From the NCBI RefSeq assembly GCF_021023085.1, contig NZ_PGCK01000006.1, forward strand, positions 62,001 to 126,000: 64,000 nucleotides of DNA, in the 5' to 3' direction. This DNA is from Methanooceanicella nereidis. Lineage in GTDB: Archaea; Halobacteriota; Methanocellia; Methanocellales; Methanocellaceae. The position numbers and the translations under genes are program-made. The notes under the pieces were generated by a model. That model saw nothing but the letters and a program-made list of their open reading frames with translations. It ran no database searches and was not told the DNA's origin. The first letter of the stretch is position 1. The number at the start of each line of letters is the position of its first letter. This document shows, piece after piece, positions 55,262-63,568 of this stretch.

Positions 55262-55969
55262 GCTCCCATGAAAAACTTTTGATGGTCTCTGTAAAAATGG
55301 GCATATAACATCAGTTCTGAGATCGATGTTCTGGCATTGTGCCTGTCGGATAGCAGGTAGACACATAACCTCACAGAAACACAGAAACACAAAAATTTTT
55401 TAAATGATTTTTTAAGGGCACAAAAACCCAAAGGTTCACTCACCAAACCTCTAAGGCTCTAGCATCACCGTCAATGCACAAACACCTCTAACGCCCGGCT
55501 CAACGCTCAAAAACACGAAATCACCAACGCTAAAACAAGGCCCGAACAATTCTCCAAGGGCACGAAAGTTTAACTGCACGGTTGACGTTTCACGATCGAT
55601 ATAATTCTTGATGGATCATGGGGGTACACAAACCGGGATATTAAATTTTAGTGTTATTGGAGAATGTTCGGGCCTTGTTTTAGCGTTGGTGAATTAGAGA
55701 GGTTAGTGCGTTGAGCCGAGCGTTAGGGATGTTAGTGCGTTGACGGTGATACTAGAGCCCTTCGTGATTTAGTGAGTAAGATTTTGGGGTCTTTGAGCCC
55801 TTAAAAAATCATAAAAAAATTTTGTGTTTCTGTGTTTCTGTGAGGTTATGTGTCTACCTGCCATCCGACAGGAACTACCTAAAAAAACTTCATCTCAAAG
55901 ACCGGGTAAGTACGACACGTTCTTTCATTCTTAAAACCTGAGCAAGACCCCGCTCATCAAAGATTTCGT
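55262..55969. repeat. Foldback element copy 4 with shared flanks (~700 bp)
   Basis: The palindrome proper spans about 55342-55872 and begins CCTGTCGGATAGCAGGTAG. It has the same arms as the other copies (AACGCCCGGCTCAACGC and AACGCTAAAACAAGGCCCGA). The flanks CTCCCATGAAAAACTTTTGA upstream and TTCTTAAAACCTGAGCAAGA downstream are shared with the copy at 44775. It lies between convergent genes. Confidence 0.85.
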
Positions 55970-56098
55970 GGTGAAAAGGAGACAGAATACAAATGTAACG
56001 AATATGTGACCTATATCTAATTCCATAAAGACGCGATCAATCACAAAATAAAGAAAAAAGCTCGTTTTTAATATTAAGCTTATTAGTCAAGGCCTCTT

Positions 56099-56872
56099 CT
56101 AAAATATCTTATGTATAAGATCCTTGATCTCCTTCACATAATCCTTATGCGTATGCGTGCCGTCACAGTATGGCTTGTTCCCCGACCTTCCGCAGCGGCA
56201 TAAAGTAACACGGTTCCTGGTCTCATACTTGAAACCCTCAGAAGATTCGAACGGTATTCCGCCTTTTAGCCATATAGGTCCAAGAGCTTCCTCTTTCGGG
56301 CCCTCTACAAGGCTGACGGATGGCACGAATTTAGGCTCGATAGGCTTCCCTGTCGTTTTATCCCACATCACGAGCCTTCCGGAAGGGCAATTACCGGCTA
56401 TCTTTATCGCAAGTTCCCTTATTTCAGGGTCATCTGTGAACTTGACAAGGTCCCAGATGCCTCCTGCCCTGTGACAGAAGCGTGCCATGGCGCAAAGCTC
56501 TGGAGCGTCGGTTAGATCAACGCCAGGCCCCGGTATCTTATTAGCCAGCTCAAGATATTTTTTACCGCTGGCCGATTCTGTGCCGTTAAAGCCGGTCTCG
56601 GTATGAGTACCGTCGCAGTACGGCTTGTTCTTTGACTGGCCGCAGCGGCAAAGTGCGTAGGTTTCCTGTACAGGGAACTCTTCACCTTTGCTCCATTCAA
56701 GGGGGACGCCGTGATCGTCAGTTACAATGATCTCCTTTGCCAGTGGCAGACCACCCGTAACAAGATAAGGCCCGTCCTTTGTCACAACGACTTTGACATT
56801 CTCCTTTTTCTGGACATCGGAAGAAGTTTGGACAACCTCCTGCCCGGTATAATCTTTTTTATCGTTGATCAT
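56099..56872 (-). CDS. Double CDGSH iron-sulfur protein
   Basis: The 257-residue protein has two CDGSH-type [2Fe-2S] motifs: CRCGQSKNKPYCDGTH (about residues 75-90) and CRCGRSGNKPYCDGTH (about 226-241), each C-x-C-x8-C-x3-H. Between them is a 100-residue region (CAMARFCHRAGGIWDLVKF and NCPSGRLVMWDKTTGKP) resembling the divergent iron-sulfur domain often fused to CDGSH in prokaryotes. It is a cytoplasmic redox or iron-sulfur trafficking protein. Confidence 0.9.
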   Translation of the reverse strand: MINDKKDYTGQEVVQTSSDVQKKENVKVVVTKDGPYLVTGGLPLAKEIIVTDDHGVPLEWSKGEEFPVQETYALCRCGQSKNKPYCDGTHTETGFNGTESASGKKYLELANKIPGPGVDLTDAPELCAMARFCHRAGGIWDLVKFTDDPEIRELAIKIAGNCPSGRLVMWDKTTGKPIEPKFVPSVSLVEGPKEEALGPIWLKGGIPFESSEGFKYETRNRVTLCRCGRSGNKPYCDGTHTHKDYVKEIKDLIHKIF

Positions 56873-57220
56873 AATATAACCAAAATAATGATATTAGTGT
56901 TTATTATTAAATAGCTTATCTAAGAACGGATTTTATGACCGGATAAGTGAAAGTAAGCCTGATCTGATAAGTCTTTAAAGATCATTATCAGTAAAATAAA
57001 AATTAGATCATTTAATGATAAAACGTAAAAGACAAGAAACACTTATTTTATTCGAACTTTGAAAAATATCAGGAGAATATTGAATTATTTTTATCGAATA
57101 GAGCTCTTAACGTATTTCAGTATATTTAATATTAATTAAGAGGATAATTAAACTATAAAATATTAAATAGAATCGGTAACTTTATTTACATTTGTTAATT
57201 TAATTTAATTTCGGTAAATT
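56873..57220. other. Divergent promoter region
   Basis: AT-rich, with a likely TATA region near 57150-57170 (AACTATAAAATATTAAATAG) upstream of the YkoE-like gene. No gene or structure was seen. Confidence 0.35.
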
Positions 57221-58285
57221 ATGGCTGAAAGCTTAAGCAAATATTACTTTTCAACAAAAGATCTTGCGACCATCACAATACTGGGCGCCCTTGGAGGCGG
57301 TTTTTCTGTATATATGGGCTACATAATCGCCGAGATCTTTAACATCATGAAAGTATGGTTCCCGGTAGGCGAATCTCTAAGCGGCGTCCATTTGATATGG
57401 ATAGTGCTCGTGCTCGGCATCACTAATAAGAAAGGCAGCGGTGTTATGGCAGGATTGCTAAAGGGATGCGTAGAGTTCCTTATGGGCAGCCGGCTCGGCA
57501 TATTCGTCGTTGTCCTGTCATTGCTTGAGGGCCTGTTCGCCGAGCTGGGTTTCTGGCCTTTCAGGAAGTACAGGAAACTAGCATATATTATGGCGGGTGG
57601 CATCGGCACTGCATCCAACGTAGTGACTTTCCAGCTCATATCGCCGTTCCAGGACATGTCTCTCTTTGCGCTGGCCACCTTCATGGCATTCATATCCGGA
57701 GCAGTATTTGCCGGCATATTAAGCCTGGGCGTCGTCGACAGCCTGGAAGATGCGGGGATCCTGAGAAAGGAGAAGAACAAGAAGGAAGGGATACGCATCA
57801 CGGCTACCAAAGCCGCGGCTATCCTTGTCGGCCTGTCGATGATCATCATGGTCGGCTCTGTAGTATTTATGCCGCCGCAGCAAACGCCGGATCCATCAGT
57901 ACAGGACCCTGCAGCGACTCCCGTAGATGATAAAATGATGAAATTTACCGTTACGGGCAGTGTAAATAATGAAAAGGAATATAATTTCTACGATCATAAA
58001 GAACACTTTGTCGTAATGGAATCACAGGTCATATGCAACCCGCATAAACTAACGAACTATACAGGGCTGCCGTTAAAATTCATACTTGAGGATGCGGGAG
58101 TGAAACCCGAAGCCACAAAAGTGGATATCGTCGCCTGGGACAGTTACTATAACACATTCGATCTTTCAAAGGCGATGAGCGATGATGTCATTATGGTGGA
58201 CACTGGCGGGCAGCTCAAGATCATTGCCAATGGCTTAAGCCAGGAATACTGGGTCGGGATGATAAAGACGATAAGAGTATATTGA
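57221..58285 (+). CDS. YkoE/ECF-like membrane protein fused to a sulfite-oxidase-fold domain
   Basis: The 354-residue protein has two parts. Residues 1-215 form about six membrane helices (GALGGGFSVYMGYIIAEIFN; GSGVMAGLLKGCVEFLMGSR) like the S component of ECF-type vitamin or metal transporters (YkoE-like). Residues 240-354, on the outer face after a Pro-rich linker, have the molybdopterin-binding sulfite-oxidase-like fold: FTVTGSVNNEKEYNFYDHKE, NYTGLPLKFILEDAGVK, IVAWDSYYNTFDLSKAM. A cofactor-ligand cysteine appears to be missing. Probably it binds a ligand outside and passes it to the membrane part. An FmdE-like gene follows 12 bases later. Confidence 0.75.
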   Translation: MAESLSKYYFSTKDLATITILGALGGGFSVYMGYIIAEIFNIMKVWFPVGESLSGVHLIWIVLVLGITNKKGSGVMAGLLKGCVEFLMGSRLGIFVVVLSLLEGLFAELGFWPFRKYRKLAYIMAGGIGTASNVVTFQLISPFQDMSLFALATFMAFISGAVFAGILSLGVVDSLEDAGILRKEKNKKEGIRITATKAAAILVGLSMIIMVGSVVFMPPQQTPDPSVQDPAATPVDDKMMKFTVTGSVNNEKEYNFYDHKEHFVVMESQVICNPHKLTNYTGLPLKFILEDAGVKPEATKVDIVAWDSYYNTFDLSKAMSDDVIMVDTGGQLKIIANGLSQEYWVGMIKTIRVY

Positions 58286-58297
58286 GGTCGTGATATA

Positions 58298-58930
58298 TTG
58301 GATACCCCCTGGGAAAGCGAAATGAAAAAAGTCTTTTCGGACCTGAAGGAAAAATATGCTGTCAGCGGCCGCGCAGGACAATTCATAGATAAGGCGGTAC
58401 AATATCATGGATTTCCCGCCCCCGGTGTCATCCTGGGAGCTTATATGATAGACCTTGCGCTGGAAAAGCTCGACACCGGCCCCGATGAAAAGCTATTCGC
58501 CATAGCTGAAACAAGCAAGTGCCTTTCGGATTCCATCGGCATCATAACGGGCTGTACTCCGGGCAGCAGTAAATTTTTATTATTCGATACAGGCCGACTT
58601 TCGCTGGCGATAGGAAAAGACGATGGTACAGGCATTGCGAAATGCGTGCGAGCCTTTGTAGCGCACGAAAAAACCGAAGGATATCCCGCCTTAATGACAT
58701 GGTATTATAATGAGCCGGACAGTAAAAATGACCTTCCTGCTTTACTTGAGGATATTCTAAAGGCAGGCAGATCCATCCTGTTATGGGAATATGTCAATGC
58801 GCCGATCCCCCCGAAGGATCAAGACTGGAAACCGGCTTTTTGCATAAAGTGCGGCGAAATGATCCCTGATAAAAAGCTCGAGAACGGCCTGTGCAAGGCA
58901 TGCGCTACAGGTTCTTGTTATATTATTTGA
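58298..58930 (+). CDS. FmdE-like protein with C-terminal zinc ribbon
   Basis: A 210-residue protein of the FmdE family (named from the molybdenum formylmethanofuran dehydrogenase operon): YHGFPAPGVILGAYMIDLAL, ETSKCLSDSIGIITGCTPGS, FDTGRLSLAIGKDDGTG. A zinc ribbon (CIKCGEMIPDKKLENGLCKAC) follows near 182-205. FmdE-type domains bind metals or metal-cofactor complexes. The TTG start is supported by GTGAT four bases upstream. It is cotranscribed with the YkoE-like gene, suggesting a ligand taken up by that protein. Confidence 0.88.
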   Translation: MDTPWESEMKKVFSDLKEKYAVSGRAGQFIDKAVQYHGFPAPGVILGAYMIDLALEKLDTGPDEKLFAIAETSKCLSDSIGIITGCTPGSSKFLLFDTGRLSLAIGKDDGTGIAKCVRAFVAHEKTEGYPALMTWYYNEPDSKNDLPALLEDILKAGRSILLWEYVNAPIPPKDQDWKPAFCIKCGEMIPDKKLENGLCKACATGSCYII

Positions 58931-58951
58931 AAAGATCAAAAAGATTGAAAA

Positions 58952-58969
58952 GATGGCCTGGTAGCCATC
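58952..58969. terminator. Bidirectional hairpin between convergent genes
   Basis: GATGGC (58952-58957) pairs with GCCATC (58964-58969) around CTGGTA. T-rich sequence lies on the right and A-rich on the left, so it can serve both strands. Confidence 0.6.
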
Positions 58970-58979
58970 TTTACCTGTT

Positions 58980-59453
58980 TTATTCGATCTCGATCGTTAC
59001 GAGGCCGCCAACCCATGCGCCCTTTGACTCGCCTGGGATGACCGCTTTCAATGTCTTGTCTTCCTCGATAGCGATGATGGCGTCCTGGGATGCGGTGATG
59101 TTAGCTATCGGGAGCGACTTTGAGTAACCGTCAGCGCCGATCATTGTTGCGCTGGCTGCACCGCCCTTAAGCTTTGCGTCTTCCAGAAGTTTACTGTAGG
59201 ATACGCCGGTGTATGTCATCATAACACCATCTTTGCCTTCGACGGATATGGTCTTGGTCCCGTATGCGTTGAGGTCGGCCATCGTCAGGTCAAGCTGGTT
59301 GTCTACGTTCCCCTTGACCGTTAATACGACCGGCCCGGGCTCTGGCGTCGGTGTCGCGGCCGGAGTTGCCGTCGGCTGAGTGCAGCCGGAAATAGCGACT
59401 ATGAACGCGACCATTGTGATCAATAAAAGTATTGATTTTCCGTTTAGTTTCAT
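58980..59453 (-). CDS. Lipoprotein with sulfite-oxidase-like fold
   Basis: The 157-residue protein has a signal peptide with lipobox (AFIVAISGC), a short Pro-Thr linker and a domain (about 42-157) that aligns with the C-terminal domain of the YkoE-like protein: LTVKGNVDN, TYTGVSYSKLLEDA and AWVGGLVTIEIE have counterparts in VTGSVNN, NYTGLPLKFILEDA and YWVGMIKTIRVY. It has the molybdopterin-oxidoreductase fold without visible cofactor-binding cysteine, so it is likely a ligand-binding lipoprotein on the outer membrane face. It is convergent with the uptake genes. Confidence 0.8.
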   Translation of the reverse strand: MKLNGKSILLLITMVAFIVAISGCTQPTATPAATPTPEPGPVVLTVKGNVDNQLDLTMADLNAYGTKTISVEGKDGVMMTYTGVSYSKLLEDAKLKGGAASATMIGADGYSKSLPIANITASQDAIIAIEEDKTLKAVIPGESKGAWVGGLVTIEIE

Positions 59454-59736
59454 ATTATACCTCCCTTTGGAAAAGATTGGATAGTAATATTATGATATAA
59501 CGATATAAATGTAATGTTACTAAGAATGATTACATAGAAAAATGTAATAGATCCAGTAATGTTCGAATAAAATTAAAATATTAGTATGCATTCTGAAAAT
59601 CTTTAAAAAATTACAAGAATATTTATAAACTTTCTTCGGAAAACTTTTCATATTATCATTTTTTAGTTAGCTGATCCTGACATAATTCATATATAATACG
59701 TCAGATATTAAACAATTTATCTTAAAGGTGTGTCAG

Positions 59737-60264
59737 GTGGATCAAATAGAGATAATCATTAGAAATCTACAGTTATGGCCATTTTTCCTCATCATATCTT
59801 TTATTATCGGATTGGCGGCAGGAGCATACGCATTTCTTCTACATTTCATAAAAAATAAGTATGTAACATATAGTATTCCATTCGTATTGATCGCTATATG
59901 GTTATTATGGGAAGCAGCCCAGGAATATCCGGGGCCAATGCTCCCGCTCATAAACATTAGCGCATTTTTCCTGATATATCCTATGGCTGTGGTCGCGCTT
60001 TATCCTATTGCGGACTATTTTATCAAACCAAAGAACGGCTGGTTGATCGTGCTTATCGTAACAACTTTAGCCATGTTCACGAATTTTTTAGCAGGCTACG
60101 GGGAAGATGTCATACCTGTGATGACGGATGCACCTCCGACTTACCTGGACAATCTGATCAAAGGAGCTACGGGAATATTGAATTATATGACATATGGGAT
60201 GATTTTTTATATTATCATTATACTGATAGCTAAAATTTTTAAATTTAAAAAGAAGAGTGGCTAG
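59737..60264 (+). CDS. Membrane protein of unknown function
   Basis: A 175-residue protein with about five hydrophobic helices (FFLIISFIIGLAAGAYAFLL, SIPFVLIAIWLLWEAA, ISAFFLIYPMAVVALYPIAD, GWLIVLIVTTLAMFTNFLAG, YGMIFYIIIILIAKIF) and a basic C-terminus. No family is recognised. GTG 59737 is preferred because AAAGGTGTG precedes it. AT-rich DNA upstream has no other features. Confidence 0.65.
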   Translation: MDQIEIIIRNLQLWPFFLIISFIIGLAAGAYAFLLHFIKNKYVTYSIPFVLIAIWLLWEAAQEYPGPMLPLINISAFFLIYPMAVVALYPIADYFIKPKNGWLIVLIVTTLAMFTNFLAGYGEDVIPVMTDAPPTYLDNLIKGATGILNYMTYGMIFYIIIILIAKIFKFKKKSG

Positions 60265-60390
60265 AATAGATCATTCAAAATAATTAGTGTTAAGTTTAGA
60301 TAATAAAATTATCAAAAGACGTTAGAGGATAACAATACAAACGGGATGAGATATTAGTATTTATGAAAGTCATCTTATACGGCCAGGATA

Positions 60391-60741
60391 TTAAAACCCG
60401 GTCTTCTGCACTTCCATCAGTTTTCCCGCCATATGATCTTTAAAGGCATCTTCTGCCGTACCCTCGGCCCCCATGAACACTTTGACTCCCCGGTCATGCA
60501 GTATGCTTTTCATACATGGCCCTATGCTTCCTGCCAGCACGACATTAACGCCATTATCTGCCAGGAAATCGGCAGCTTTCTTTTCGCCTTCCTCTGAAGG
60601 AACATTATGAAGAACGTCGACAGAAACTATCTTATCTTCCTCCGCTTCCAGGATAACGAAATATTCGCTCTTTGCAAAATGTTCCTTGACCGGCGATGAA
60701 AGACCTTCGGGAGATGTTATAGGTATCGCATACCTTGTCAT
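60391..60741 (-). CDS. MTH1175/NifX-like protein, second copy
   Basis: A 116-residue single-domain protein of the dinitrogenase iron-molybdenum cofactor family: YAIPITSPEGLSSPVKEHFA, LADNGVNVVLAGSIGPCMKS, LHDRGVKVFMGAEGTAEDAF. One cysteine (GPCM) is conserved in part of the family. No nitrogenase genes are nearby. ATG 60741 lies at a clear start. Confidence 0.85.
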   Translation of the reverse strand: MTRYAIPITSPEGLSSPVKEHFAKSEYFVILEAEEDKIVSVDVLHNVPSEEGEKKAADFLADNGVNVVLAGSIGPCMKSILHDRGVKVFMGAEGTAEDAFKDHMAGKLMEVQKTGF

Positions 60742-60895
60742 ATAATTATACTATTTACAGGTCAGGCTTTAAAGTTAATCGTATAAGTTAGCATTAGTTA
60801 TGACGTTAGGGAAAATACTGACTTCTTCTCAGCATATTTTTGTCAGGACTTTATCTTAATAAAATTGATATATGGCCGTTTAATAATAGAGATAT

Positions 60896-61588
60896 ATGCC
60901 ACATCAGTTTACGATCAAAGGGTTAGATAAAAATAAGTACCCCGAGGTCTACGATTCGATAAGCAGGGTCATGGGCTATTATGGCATTGATAAGATCAGT
61001 TTCAAGTATCCCGTGTTTTTTAAAAAATTAAATCTCATAAAGGGACAGTCCCTTATGGGGGATTCGATAAAAATATCCGAAAGGTCATTATCATTTTTGG
61101 AGAGCCTGGACTATGAGGAGAGAGATAGCGTACTTGCTCATGAACTGAGCCATGTTTATAACAGGGATGAAGTTTTATACACATTGATCTTCGTATTTTT
61201 GATATTCCCGTTATTCATTTTTGAACTATCATTGTTAATATTATCCTCATTGTTACTGTTCGGGGACATTTTCATCATATCGCTCATTATTGCCGGTATG
61301 CTGGTTTTTATCTTAAGTGTCAGGTTTTTTATGTGGGTATCGCGCAATTCGGAAATAAGATGCGACAGAGACGCCGTTTTAAAAATAAAAAGACCCGAAG
61401 CATTTAAAAGAGCTTTGATATCCTATTATAAGAATATAGACAGGTCGCAGGGCCGTCCGGGGATACCTGTAATACTGTTTAGCCTATTGTTGCTGGTCTT
61501 TTATTTTGTAGCGGGAAGCTCGCATCCGACCTTAAAAGAAAGGATAGAGCATATGGACCATGTAGGAAAAGCGATAGTACAACAATAA
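60896..61588 (+). CDS. M48-family zinc metalloprotease
   Basis: A 230-residue membrane protease with the zinc motif HELSH (near residue 82-86) in AHELSHVYNRDE, two membrane helices (VFLIFPLFIFELSLLILSSL and IISLIIAGMLVFILSVRFF), and the downstream conserved EIRCDRDAV and SSHPTLKERIEHM typical of HtpX/M48 proteins. It degrades damaged membrane proteins. A short N-terminal segment without a signal precedes. Confidence 0.88.
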   Translation: MPHQFTIKGLDKNKYPEVYDSISRVMGYYGIDKISFKYPVFFKKLNLIKGQSLMGDSIKISERSLSFLESLDYEERDSVLAHELSHVYNRDEVLYTLIFVFLIFPLFIFELSLLILSSLLLFGDIFIISLIIAGMLVFILSVRFFMWVSRNSEIRCDRDAVLKIKRPEAFKRALISYYKNIDRSQGRPGIPVILFSLLLLVFYFVAGSSHPTLKERIEHMDHVGKAIVQQ

Positions 61589-61634
61589 TTTAAGATATGC
61601 ATCCAAATCTACAAAATACATTTTTAAAAAATTC

Positions 61635-62132
61635 TTATTTTATCATATATTTTTTAAGGATATCATAGAGTCCGGGAGTTTCAGGAAGAAACTTTTCCTT
61701 CCCCAGTTTTTCACCTAATTCTTTCATCGTCATAAAAATGCCCTGTCTGATCTCTCCGGGATCGATGATCAGCTCTCTGCAGGTCATAAAAGCATATACG
61801 TTGACATTTTCCTTATCATTTTCATCGAATCTCTTTTTAAAACTGGTGATAAAGATCGGTCTTTCGACTATGCCGGCTTCTTCTTCAACTTCCCTGATGA
61901 CGGCATCCTCGTATGTTTCTCCGGCATGGACGTGCCCTCCGAAGACGATACTCCAGTAGCCGGGATAGAACTCTTTGTTCATAGTTCTTTGGTTTACGAA
62001 AACCCTGTTCTCTTTATCGAATATATAGAAGAGAACGCTTCTATGGACATGACCTTTCGAATGGACCTCTTTTCGCGTAGCGCGACCGATCACTTCATCG
62101 TTATCGTTTACAATGTCGAAAAATTCATCCAT
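61635..62132 (-). CDS. Nudix hydrolase of the isopentenyl-diphosphate-isomerase-like type
   Basis: A 165-residue protein with a complete Nudix box, GGHVHAGETYEDAVIREVEE followed by EAGI, near 63-86. The N-terminal FFDIVNDNDEVIGRATRKEV and the stretch HRSVLFYIFDKENRVFVNQR are shared by Nudix proteins related to IPP isomerase. It could be a nucleotide or isoprenoid-diphosphate hydrolase/isomerase; the substrate is not readable. It is monocistronic and convergent with the protease. Confidence 0.85.
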   Translation of the reverse strand: MDEFFDIVNDNDEVIGRATRKEVHSKGHVHRSVLFYIFDKENRVFVNQRTMNKEFYPGYWSIVFGGHVHAGETYEDAVIREVEEEAGIVERPIFITSFKKRFDENDKENVNVYAFMTCRELIIDPGEIRQGIFMTMKELGEKLGKEKFLPETPGLYDILKKYMIK

Positions 62133-62426
62133 TAAAATTAGAGTCTATCTTTTACTATAAAAAATGAGTTGATATGGATCTGTATGCGGCGCGTTAAAAA
62201 AAATGATTAAAAAATGAAAATATAGACGTTCCTTTAAGAAAAATCCGGGCAAATATTATTATTAAAATGATAATATTTTCAGTTTGTAAGGTATTATTGG
62301 CACATACTTTCAAATTTGTAAATATTTTTGAGTAATTTCACAAAAGTATTAAATACTAAAATATGGATTATTTCATTTGTACATAATAAACAATAGCGTG
62401 CTTAGCGCTTAATTGGGGGGTATATA

Positions 62427-62714
62427 GTGAGTAATCAATATTTACATGAATCAGCTACCGGCATTTTGGTCGGCTTTCGCAGATGGAATCCATTATCGAC
62501 GGCGGCAATCGCGCTAGTCAAAGTAGATAACCGCATCATAAGAGTGCCTATTGATTGCAGGCAGATACCGCACATACTGAAGGAATATCCCGAAGGAAGT
62601 AATGTGACATTAAAATTTTTTGAAAATAAATGGCACATAGTGAGCGAGATCACATCCGCGTACGAACTTCAGGTTGACATGGTAGTGATGCCGTTTAATA
62701 ATGTTAAGGCATAA
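62427..62714 (+). CDS. Small conserved-looking protein of unknown function
   Basis: A 95-residue protein starting at GTG 62427 behind GGGGGGTAT. The sequence LVGFRRWNPLSTAAIALVKV and RIIRVPIDCRQIPHILKEYP suggests a compact mixed alpha/beta or OB-like fold. No family is named. It is monocistronic, with a weak hairpin CCGG-AAGATG-CCGG and a T run after it. Confidence 0.65.
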   Translation: MSNQYLHESATGILVGFRRWNPLSTAAIALVKVDNRIIRVPIDCRQIPHILKEYPEGSNVTLKFFENKWHIVSEITSAYELQVDMVVMPFNNVKA

Positions 62715-62789
62715 ATATACCATAAAAAATTACCGGAAGATGCCGGATCCAATCTTTTTTTAATCGTATTAATTTATTGTGTAAGACCG

Positions 62790-62927
62790 TTATTTAGAAA
62801 TTTTCCTGCGCTCTTTTAAGAAAATATCAATGAACTGGAATACTTTATAAAGCACATAGAAAAATGCAATGAATAAGATCAATGATAAAAATACCAGGAC
62901 GATCTCTTGATAACCTATCATTCCCAT
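62790..62927 (-). CDS. 45-residue single-span membrane protein
   Basis: The frame from ATG 62927 encodes MGMIGYQEIVLVFLSLILFI, then AFFYVLYKVFQFIDIFLKER, then RKISK. One membrane helix is followed by a basic tail, with GGTG eight bases upstream of the start. No family is recognised. Confidence 0.5.
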   Translation of the reverse strand: MGMIGYQEIVLVFLSLILFIAFFYVLYKVFQFIDIFLKERRKISK

Positions 62928-63208
62928 GATATTGACACCATAAATATATTTTAATTCATATAGGTGTATAAAATATTTCTGTCATGATCCAATAACCGTT
63001 TTAATACATCTGAGGAAAATCTTAAAAGTCGTAAACACCCTAAAAATTGCTGTACAGGGAAAGTTCAGTCATTTTATCGAGATTTGTAAAGAATCGTCCC
63101 GGATATAAATTGTAGAATAATAAATTAACCGGCCATTATTGCAGTTTAATGACGAAATTTATTAATACTGATAAAAAAATCTGGTTTTTAAAAAAAATTT
63201 ATGCTCAG

Positions 63209-63373
63209 TTATTGCGTTACCTGAAGGTAAGACAGATCAAGCTTTTTCAGCACTTCGTCTGCATTATCCCTGAATTCCTGCTCTACCTGTCTGATATAAG
63301 CCTTCTCATAGTCTCTTCCTAAGAAACGGTTGCATATACCTGTAGCTTGCGCTAATACACTTTCCCCAATCAT
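63209..63373 (-). CDS. 54-residue helical protein, unknown function
   Basis: The frame from ATG 63373 is preceded by GGGGAT and encodes MIGESVLAQATGICNRFLGR, then DYEKAYIRQVEQEFRDNADE and a short C-terminal tail. It looks like a small helical protein. No family is recognised, but the ribosome-binding site and host-like codon use support a real gene. Confidence 0.55.
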   Translation of the reverse strand: MIGESVLAQATGICNRFLGRDYEKAYIRQVEQEFRDNADEVLKKLDLSYLQVTQ

Positions 63374-63568
63374 TTAAATATCCCCTACTTTAACAGCACT
63401 TGCAGTGCTGTAATTTTTATTTATTATACAAGTACATATAAAGCTTTCTATTATACTAATTTAAAAAATAATTATTTGGTTTATTTACATTTAGTGGAAA
63501 AACATCTGCCTATTTATAGATGTATAGCTTATTGATATATATCAAAAAGATATATGTTGGTGATCCTA

